From Enterococcus gilvus ATCC BAA-350 (GTDB lineage Bacteria > Bacillota > Bacilli > Lactobacillales > Enterococcaceae): 64,000 bases of DNA. The stretch lies in the NCBI RefSeq assembly GCF_000407545.1, contig NZ_ASWH01000002.1:310001-374000 (forward strand), given 5' to 3'. Shown piece after piece: positions 59,141 through 64,000 of this stretch (the first letter of the stretch is position 1; each line of letters begins with the position of its first letter). The position numbers and the translations under genes are program-made. A model generated the notes under the pieces. The model was not told the origin of the DNA. It did no database searches and saw only the letters and a program-made list of their open reading frames with translations.

Positions 59141-59607
59141 AATAAAGCCCTCCTTTTATTTCTAATCATATTATAGTAGTAGTTCAAAAGTTAAAGCAAA
59201 TCATATACATTTAAGGTTAAAAATAATAAATATCTAAGCAAGCAAGGGCGTTTATTTTTATATCAATAAGTTAGAAAATAAGAAGAGACCGCTTGCAAAA
59301 ATCCAAGCACAGAGGTATAAATATAGATAAGGTTTTCGTTAAACCTTACTTCTTTCATAACTAAGTTTCATCTTGATCGGCAACCAGTCGTGTGCGGGCT
59401 GGTTGTTTCTTTGTGTAGTGTATCACTTTGTCATGAGTGTATCATTTGCAAAGTAAACGTTTTATGAGTAAGTTTATTGTCATGGGAAGTCACTCGCCCA
59501 AAAAAATGAACGTCAGATACAGTTACTTGGGGAAGTGGACTGTGGGGAAATCTGACGTTCTATTTCTGTATTGTAACATGTTGGAAAAATAATCATAGTT
59601 CTTTTAA
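59141..59607. other. Non-coding accessory gap with hairpins
   Basis: No gene. A plus-oriented terminator-like stem CAACCAG/CTGGTTG (59383-59407, then TTTCTTT), and an 11-bp perfect stem at 59508-59560 (annotated separately). The repeated word TGTATCA occurs at about 59417 and 59440. Confidence 0.5.
59508..59560 (+). ncRNA. Perfect long hairpin upstream of the Abi locus
   Basis: GAACGTCAGAT (59508-59518) with its complement (59550-59560); inner ACAGT/ACTGT and ACTT/AAGT stems extend it to almost the full loop. Candidate structured RNA or processed element; weak U-tract. Confidence 0.45.
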
Positions 59608-59609
59608 GA

Positions 59610-59681
59610 GTACCCTTAGTTCATTTGGTAGAATACTCCGGTTCATATCGGAAGATGCGGGTTCGAGGCCTGTGGGGTACG
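59610..59681 (+). tRNA. tRNA-Met(CAU)-like element, possibly degenerate
   Basis: Acceptor GTACCCT/GGGGTAC, D-arm GTTC-ATTTGGTA-GAAT, T-arm GCGGG-TTCGAGG-CCTGT with wobble pairs, discriminator G. The anticodon arm CTCCGGTTCATATCGGAAG contains CAT but pairs only with a six- or eight-base loop, so one base seems missing from a normal stem. Either a decayed phage tRNA or a decoy. It lies 163 bases before the Abi gene. Confidence 0.5.
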
Positions 59682-59736
59682 TAAATGAAATTAAATGTAA
59701 AATTTATGAAAACTGGTTATAAAGAGCTTTCGCCAA

Positions 59737-59765
59737 TTGACAGCGTAAGTTTTTTGTAGTTTAAT
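59737..59765 (+). promoter_or_regulatory. Promoter of the Abi locus leader RNA
   Basis: Perfect -35 TTGACA (59737-59742), 17-base spacer, TTTAAT (59760-59765). Confidence 0.65.
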
Positions 59766-59771
59766 ATAATT

Positions 59772-59826
59772 AATAGAACCCCGCACACCTCTTAGCAATG
59801 TGTCCCAAGCGGGGACGTTTTTATAT
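59772..59826 (+). ncRNA. Structured leader RNA / small RNA immediately upstream of the Abi gene
   Basis: CCCCGC (59779-59784) pairs with GCGGGG (59809-59814), with an inner ACAC/GTGT stem (59785-59788 with 59800-59803), then ACG-TTTTT. Starts at a strong promoter and ends at a terminator-like structure 18 bases before the Abi start, the layout of RNA antitoxin loci. It might instead be a simple attenuator. Confidence 0.5.
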
Positions 59827-59843
59827 TTAGGAGATATAATCAT

Positions 59844-60707
59844 ATGAAATATGATAGATGCGCAACGACAATTGAGGAGCAAGTAGACATTCTGGAAAAT
59901 AGAGGTTTAATAATTGAAGACCGTTCATTTGCAATATCGTCTTTGAGAAAAATCGGGTATTTTAGATTTAAAGGTTACTGCCTACCATTTTACAAATCAA
60001 AAGATAAATTCATGGAAAACGTGACATTTTTTACTATCTATCAGAATTATCGATTTGACGAAAGGTTTCGTTTGTTGCTATTTCAAATAATTGAACATGT
60101 CGAAGTAGAGTTGAAATCTGTTATTGCTAGAGATTTTGCTTTGGAGACTAGTCCGCTTGGTTTTTATGATCCTACTAACTTTGAAAGGCTGGATTTTCAT
60201 GAGAGTTGGTTAGAAAAATTTAAACAATTAACTTCTCAATCTTCGAAGAGAAGAGAATTATATACGGACCATTACATAAAAAATTACGATAACATTTTTC
60301 CTATATGGGTTGCAATGGAGATGTCTGATTTTGGATCATTATCAAAATTTTTTTACAACATAAATCGATCTTTGAGAAATAAGATTTCGAAAGAAAATTA
60401 TGGGTTTAGTAGTTTTTATCTTTCAAATTGGATTTATGTTCTATCGGTTACTAGAAATGTATGTGCGCATAATGGGAGAATATATGACAGGATTTTTCCA
60501 ATACAAGCGCAGTTATCAAAAAAAGATAGTAGAATTTTAAATAATCGAGCGTTCGTAGCTATTTATATATGCTATAAAATTTGCTTGGATACCGAGTATT
60601 TTGGAATGTTTAAAACCAATCTAGCTAACTTGATTGGTATTTATGAAGATTATATAGATATTGATAAAATAGGTTTTCCTGAGAATTGGGAAGAGTACCT
60701 TAGTTAG
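59844..60707 (+). CDS. Abi family (AbiD/AbiF-like) abortive-infection protein
   Basis: 287 aa, Abi_2 family. Family features: TTIEEQVDILENRGLIIEDR, IGYFRFKGYCLPFY, IIEHVEVELKSVIARDFALE and TRNVCAHNGRIYDR, whose Arg-x4-His is a HEPN-type RNase motif. These proteins stop growth or phage multiplication on infection. AGGAG at the ribosome site. Expressed behind a structured RNA; prophage-encoded, so probably protects the lysogen from other phages. Confidence 0.88.
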   Translation: MKYDRCATTIEEQVDILENRGLIIEDRSFAISSLRKIGYFRFKGYCLPFYKSKDKFMENVTFFTIYQNYRFDERFRLLLFQIIEHVEVELKSVIARDFALETSPLGFYDPTNFERLDFHESWLEKFKQLTSQSSKRRELYTDHYIKNYDNIFPIWVAMEMSDFGSLSKFFYNINRSLRNKISKENYGFSSFYLSNWIYVLSVTRNVCAHNGRIYDRIFPIQAQLSKKDSRILNNRAFVAIYICYKICLDTEYFGMFKTNLANLIGIYEDYIDIDKIGFPENWEEYLS

Positions 60708-60708
60708 A

Positions 60709-60736
60709 AGACCCTAGCAGAGCTAAGGTCTTTTTT
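60709..60736 (+). terminator. Terminator of the Abi gene
   Basis: AGACC-C-TAGC...GCTA-A-GGTCT then TTTTTT, starting two bases after the stop. Confidence 0.82.
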
Positions 60737-60739
60737 CTA

Positions 60740-60834
60740 TTGCACATGTAAGCGTTACACTGTATAATAAAACCAATCCAAGAAAATCTTTATTTTCTGC
60801 AAGGAGCATCCGAGTAATCGGGTGCTCTTTTTTT
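60740..60834 (+). ncRNA. Putative small RNA with own promoter and terminator
   Basis: TTGCAC (60740-60745), 17-base spacer and TATAAT (60763-60768) form a near-consensus promoter. The transcript (start about 60775) would end at GAGCATCCGA-GTAA-TCGGGTGCTC (60804-60827) with seven T. It contains AAGGAG but no open frame. Its end touches the 3' end of the convergent 94-aa gene. Confidence 0.6.
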
Positions 60835-61117
60835 ATACAATGATTTTCCCACGATTTATTCGGTAACTATAAATAGAAATTTTTTGATTACTCCAATAGA
60901 AAACGTTTTTATTTTTGTATATTAATAAAATTGAGAAGAAAGTTTTTATACTCATAGGTGATTTTTTGTTCAGATGAAAAAATACTAAGTTTCCTTCATC
61001 ATCAGGTTTAGCAGTAGTCAAAGGCACAAGGGTGCTGCCCACTTGTGTATATATCCCTTTATATTCTTCGTGAAAAGGATTTTCCGTTAGTCTTTTTAGA
61101 AATTCACTAGCCTTCAT
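60833..61117 (-). CDS. Unknown accessory protein (94 aa)
   Basis: AAAGAAGGT upstream of ATG 61117. MKASEFLKRLTENPFHEEYK then a beta-rich region and basic C-terminus. Minus strand, near attR. Convergent with the small RNA; 3' ends overlap by one or two bases. Function unknown. Confidence 0.65.
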   Translation of the reverse strand: MKASEFLKRLTENPFHEEYKGIYTQVGSTLVPLTTAKPDDEGNLVFFHLNKKSPMSIKTFFSILLIYKNKNVFYWSNQKISIYSYRINRGKIIV

Positions 61118-61205
61118 GTTCTACCTTCTTTCGCTGGACTCTACTCGAATCAAATTCTAACATACTTTTAAAACCGGTCAATGATCCATTTACATCGTAT
61201 AATTC

Positions 61206-61308
61206 TTGTTTATGAAACCGTTTTATGCTAAACTAACATTCAGAAACTATCCATTTCTACTCCCTTTTAGGGAGGGCAGGCACCCTGGCGAAAGGTGCCT
61301 GTTTTTTA
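61206..61308 (+). ncRNA. Second putative small RNA in the right accessory block
   Basis: TTGTTT (61206-61211), 17-base spacer, TAAACT (61229-61234); transcript about 61241-61308 with CTCCC-TTTTA-GGGAG hairpin and terminator CAGGCACC...GGTGCCTG (61277-61301) plus TTTTTT. No open frame. Confidence 0.45.
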
Positions 61309-61372
61309 TTGCACTGAAACCTAAAAGTGATAAACTATTAAGTAGAGAGTAGTCCACTCTCACTTTCTTTTG

Positions 61373-61407
61373 CCCACTCTTTACCCTTACTAGAGAGTGG
61401 GTATTTA
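61373..61407 (+). terminator. Hairpin facing the 3' end of the SOS-type operon
   Basis: CCACTCT...AGAGTGG stem (about 61374-61400) just beyond the stop of the 61405-61659 gene. On plus it is followed by GTATTTAT; it may stop both strands. Confidence 0.5.
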
Positions 61408-61659
61408 TATTCTCATCATTTCAAACTCCATCATGATCTTCGTCTTGCCAATTACCGCATACTTCTTCACCACAAACTGTTTCCTACTATTGAACTCCCC
61501 AGCAACAGCGATCCGCATTACATCCTCTACATCTGCAAGAAAATTCAACGAGTGACCAGCAATCAAGCAGCTAGTAACATCAAGCTTAAAATAGACGAGG
61601 GGACGTTCTGACATTTTCAAAATTTTAACTTTACTAACTGTTCCTGTTATTGATTGCAT
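61405..61659 (-). CDS. Unknown 84-aa protein, second gene of the SOS-type operon
   Basis: ATG 61659 after GGAGTGA. MQSITGTVSKVKILKMSERP; beta-rich, possibly OB-like. 19 bases after the 179-aa gene and co-transcribed. Confidence 0.65.
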   Translation of the reverse strand: MQSITGTVSKVKILKMSERPLVYFKLDVTSCLIAGHSLNFLADVEDVMRIAVAGEFNSRKQFVVKKYAVIGKTKIMMEFEMMRI

Positions 61660-61678
61660 GTAATCACTCCTAAAATTA

Positions 61679-62218
61679 TTATTTTTTTCTCTTAACTCTG
61701 TCCATAACATGTTCCATCATTTCAGACATACTATTAATCCAATCATCAACATCTTGTTTCGTTTCCATAGATGGCCAGTGACCAGGGACAACATCCCAAT
61801 CCTGTTGGAAATACATTTCATAAAAGTATTCCTTCATGTCTTCGGCAATATAACCAGTAAACCCTTCATAGGTAGTTATTCTATGACCTCTTTCGTCGAA
61901 TTTATTATATAAATGGTCTTCATTTTCCAAAAAAGAAAAATCTACATTTTTAATCCCCTCGTTAATTTGTTCTAAAACATTATTGGATCCAATGTATTCA
62001 CCCCAGGAAATGCCTTGAGTGGGATCCTTCAATATATTTGCTCTGGCTACAGCATAAAAGGTATTTACGTTTTCATTCCAAAAATTAGTAATACGATCCT
62101 TCGCTTTTTCAGAATCACCAGAATACTTACTCGTAAAAAATTTAATACCATCAAGAATAAATTGATCATAATTGTCTAAATTAGTTTGAAGGAAAAACTT
62201 AAATTCTTCTTTATTCAT
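61679..62218 (-). CDS. Unknown 179-aa protein under a LexA-type promoter
   Basis: ATG 62218 after AAGGAG. Acidic, aromatic helical protein (MNKEEFKFFLQTNLDNYDQF ... SEMMEHVMDRVKRKK). No family recognised. First gene of a two-gene operon next to attR. Confidence 0.7.
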   Translation of the reverse strand: MNKEEFKFFLQTNLDNYDQFILDGIKFFTSKYSGDSEKAKDRITNFWNENVNTFYAVARANILKDPTQGISWGEYIGSNNVLEQINEGIKNVDFSFLENEDHLYNKFDERGHRITTYEGFTGYIAEDMKEYFYEMYFQQDWDVVPGHWPSMETKQDVDDWINSMSEMMEHVMDRVKRKK

Positions 62219-62247
62219 AGTAGCTCACTCCTTAAATTTGTAAGTTC

Positions 62248-62276
62248 ATTGTACGAACGTTTGTTCTGTTTGTAAA
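62248..62276 (-). promoter_or_regulatory. Promoter with embedded LexA box
   Basis: On minus: TTTACA (plus 62271-62276), 17-base spacer, TACAAT (plus 62248-62253). The spacer contains the box annotated separately. Confidence 0.72.
62254..62267. promoter_or_regulatory. LexA/DinR SOS box
   Basis: CGAACGTTTGTTCT contains the complete GAAC-N4-GTTC core of the Gram-positive SOS box, located in the spacer of the 62218 promoter, where LexA would block transcription. Confidence 0.72.
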
Positions 62277-62309
62277 GGGGAACAAATTATTAAGAATAAA
62301 AATAGGGAC

Positions 62310-62324
62310 AGAAAAGGGGCAAAA
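62310..62324 (+). repeat. Candidate attR (15-bp direct repeat AGAAAAGGGGCAAAA)
   Basis: Exact copy of 12033-12047. The next genes to the right are host metabolism. Confidence 0.65.
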
Positions 62325-62470
62325 TGCTCTTATTCTCTGACATATCTATGAATAATCAAAAAGAGTATAGAGAGGGTAAAAAGCTTGTAGTGGCATGTGT
62401 TGAACTACCACTGAGGCATCACTGAAATGTTCTAATCTGTTTTTGCCATTAGAACTGGGAAACTTTTCTA

Positions 62471-62503
62471 AAAAAGATACGTTTCATTCGTATCTTTTTT
62501 TTT
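62471..62503. terminator. Terminator in the right host flank
   Basis: AAAGATACG-TTTCATT-CGTATCTTT with A-run and T-run flanks. The region 62325-62470 has no gene; it holds an inverted repeat GTTCTAAT/ATTAGAAC (62429-62455). Confidence 0.75.
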
Positions 62504-62524
62504 GCACTTTTTTAAAGCTAGACC

Positions 62525-62559
62525 AAAAAAGCGGAACTTGTCAAAACAAGTTCCGCTTT
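62525..62559 (-). terminator. Terminator of the alcohol/glycerol dehydrogenase gene
   Basis: A 14-bp perfect stem AAAGCGGAACTTGT with its complement, U-tract on the minus strand. Confidence 0.9.
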
Positions 62560-62560
62560 C

Positions 62561-63643
62561 TTATTTTTTCATCAAGGACTCCAGAGCTTTCATTTTTTCA
62601 ATGACGAGCGCTGGTGTGACCGTTTCCTTCATTAAATGGATCATCTCACCGGGGGCACAAGCACGTTCCCCCACGGCTTGATAGTCTGCCTCTGACAACT
62701 CCATGGACATATCAGCCAAACTCGTTGGCAAATTCAATTGGTGATAAAACAGGAGCAGCCGTTGGATCTCTGCTAGATTGTCCTCGATCATCAATTGCAC
62801 TAAAATTCCGTAGGCGACTTTATTCCCGTGAAGCTGCTGATGGCTCTCAGGCAAAACGGTCAACGCATCGTGGATCGAGTGCGCGCCGGCTGTCCGCCCA
62901 TATTCATCGCCAAATCCGCCGACCATGCCCGCAAGTAGAATGTTTGCTTCAACGACATCGACGAAGGCTTGATTCAGTTCGTTTTTCGCCATTGCTGATA
63001 ATGCGTCGGTACTTTTTTCTAAAAGAATCCCGCGGCACTTTTCAGCAGCAAAGGCTGCGACTTGAACCTCGACAGGAAGTACCTCCAGTTGAGAAATGAT
63101 GGCATGAGATTCATACCATTTCGCGAGCGTGTCACCGATCCCGGCGATCATCAATTCACGAGGGGAGTGCAAAAGAATGGTGGGATCGATCAAAACCAGA
63201 TCACTGGCCTTTGGAAAAATATCATACCGGAGCATAACGCCCGCCTCATCATAGACGACGCTTAATGGGGTATAAGCGGCGCAGGTTGCAGCCAACGTTG
63301 GCAAAATAAGGATCGGCAGCTGTGCTTTGAACGCGACAAACTTTCCTAAATCAGCCACTTTTCCGCCACCGACTGCCACGATACCGTCAAACTGTTCCTT
63401 CTTGCATAAAGACGCAAATTCTTCAGCGGCAGAATCCGTACATTGACCGCCATAATAATGAAACGTTTTTGTTATTGATAGCTCAGGGAAAAAGGGTTTT
63501 ACGGCCTTCCAAGAGGTGTCGCCATGGAGGACGAGAATGTTTGTGATCTTTCTTCTATTTAGGTGGGATTCTAAGGAATTCCAGGCATTGATTTTTAGTT
63601 CATATTCCTGTGGTGCACCACGTACAATCAACTGTTTGGTCAT
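62561..63643 (-). CDS. Iron-containing (glycerol/hydroxycarboxylate) dehydrogenase family protein
   Basis: 360 aa, GldA/HcxA-like. NAD-binding GIVAVGGGKVADLGKFVAF (about 85-105), LPTLAATCAAYTPLSVVYDE, metal ligands in IGDTLAKWYESH and GAHSIHDALTVLPE. Oxidises a polyol or reduces a 2-oxo acid; exact substrate not visible. Host gene; higher GC than the phage. Confidence 0.87.
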   Translation of the reverse strand: MTKQLIVRGAPQEYELKINAWNSLESHLNRRKITNILVLHGDTSWKAVKPFFPELSITKTFHYYGGQCTDSAAEEFASLCKKEQFDGIVAVGGGKVADLGKFVAFKAQLPILILPTLAATCAAYTPLSVVYDEAGVMLRYDIFPKASDLVLIDPTILLHSPRELMIAGIGDTLAKWYESHAIISQLEVLPVEVQVAAFAAEKCRGILLEKSTDALSAMAKNELNQAFVDVVEANILLAGMVGGFGDEYGRTAGAHSIHDALTVLPESHQQLHGNKVAYGILVQLMIEDNLAEIQRLLLFYHQLNLPTSLADMSMELSEADYQAVGERACAPGEMIHLMKETVTPALVIEKMKALESLMKK

Positions 63644-63902
63644 CGAAAAACTTCTTTCATTATTTTTTTAGATAAATCTTTTTTTATTATAATAGTTGTG
63701 GTAGTATAAATGCAAGTTGATTTTGAATATTTATTCTATAAATATCTGCATAGTTATATTATTATTCATAAAGTGTCGGCAGGAGGTCTTTCCACCTGCG
63801 ACCTTGCAACAGCCTTAATCGCGCGGATCAAAGAATAAGGATCAAAATTGATGGTTGCATTGAAAAGAGTGAATCAGTAGATAGGAAGAAGGAGTGGGAC
63901 GG

Positions 63903-64000
63903 ATGAAGAAGAAAATAGGTGCGTTGATCACCGTGCTGTTCGTGTTGTTGAGCATTTTGCCGGCAACCGCACAAGGAGCAGAAAAAGATGAAATTTACGA
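63903..64000 (+). CDS. Secreted protein, N-terminus only (runs off the window)
   Basis: AAGGAG precedes ATG 63903. MKKKIGALITVLFVLLSILP then ATAQGAEKDEIY: a Sec signal peptide with likely cleavage after ATA or QGA. The rest is outside the window, so the function is unknown. The 260-base upstream gap contains AT-rich promoter-like sequence and a short GCAGG/CCTGC stem (about 63780-63800). Confidence 0.7.
   Translation, partial: MKKKIGALITVLFVLLSILPATAQGAEKDEIY

Larger units (their letters stand above)
12033..62324. mobile_element. Complete-looking temperate siphophage prophage, about 50.3 kb
   Basis: It is bounded by a 15-bp direct repeat and begins with a tyrosine integrase. It has the canonical order: lysogeny module (minus), early genes, ArpU, terminase, head, tail, lysis (plus), then accessory genes before attR. 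Head genes with an XkdF-type protease and a P2-type capsid, and a tape-measure tail, indicate a siphovirus resembling Listeria/Enterococcus temperate phages. All essential modules appear intact; the only clear nonsense mutation found is in a small coiled-coil gene. Insertion is intergenic. Confidence 0.93.

Noticed and set aside
62429..62455. Inverted repeat GTTCTAAT/ATTAGAAC as attR core
   Set aside because: No matching copy at the left boundary.
63644..63902. Riboswitch upstream of the secreted protein gene
   Set aside because: Only a short GCAGG/CCTGC stem is visible; no recognised aptamer pattern.

Overview
The window reads as a low-GC Firmicute chromosome carrying one integrated tailed-phage genome. 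The host is most likely an Enterococcus or close relative (inference). The reasons are a Listeria/Enterococcus-type flavin-based extracellular electron transfer (EET) locus, Gram-positive lipoprotein signals, strong AGGAGG ribosome sites and frequent TTG/GTG starts. No species is assigned.

Left host flank (1-11981). The EET locus is split around a divergent promoter at about 2740-2990. Leftward run ndh2 (type II NADH dehydrogenase with a membrane tail), eetA and the truncated eetB. Rightward run pplA (lipoprotein with two flavinylation sites), fmnB (ApbE flavin transferase) and two tandem UbiA-type prenyltransferases for demethylmenaquinone. Together they carry NADH electrons through a quinone to the surface flavoprotein. 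An amino-acid antiporter, a GNAT acetyltransferase overlapping a large GT-C-like membrane protein, and a 41-residue membrane peptide follow.

Prophage (about 12033-62324, 50.3 kb, bounded by a 15-bp direct repeat). Leftward lysogeny block: integrase; a ParA-like three-gene operon; a 50-aa protein; a membrane nuclease; three small or surface proteins including a lipoprotein; ImmA-type protease; CI-like repressor. Rightward early block (20.1-32.3 kb): Cro-like regulator, recombination/replication genes (SSAP candidate, PD-(D/E)XK nuclease, DnaD-like initiator, DUF1064 protein), many small proteins and ArpU. It is interrupted by minus-strand inserts. Late block (33.2-58.9 kb): terminase, portal, minor head protein, protease/scaffold, P2-type capsid, connectors, tail tube, G/GT tail chaperone with a -1 slippery site, 2172-aa tape measure with two wall-degrading domains, distal tail, hub, BppU/receptor proteins, XhlA-like protein, holin and amidase. 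Right-end accessory block (58.9-62.3 kb): CsbD, an Abi (HEPN-type) gene behind a small structured RNA and a tRNA-like element, small-RNA candidates, and an operon under a promoter containing a LexA box.

Right host flank: an iron-containing glycerol-dehydrogenase-like enzyme (minus) and the start of a secreted protein (plus).

The most unusual material is non-coding. (1) A tandem minus-strand array of short units lies at 30001-30463, each with a TATAAT-like box, a closed stem-loop and a terminator hairpin; relatives lie at 31.7-31.8 and 32.9-33.1 kb. (2) A cluster of tRNA-like structures surrounds a good tRNA-Lys at 32.5-32.9 kb. (3) The Abi gene has a promoter-RNA-terminator leader resembling RNA-controlled toxin loci. 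Other points are an in-frame amber stop in a coiled-coil gene, a nested in-frame scaffold start and several genes under 60 codons. All assignments come from reading sequence and recalled family knowledge; no database search was run.
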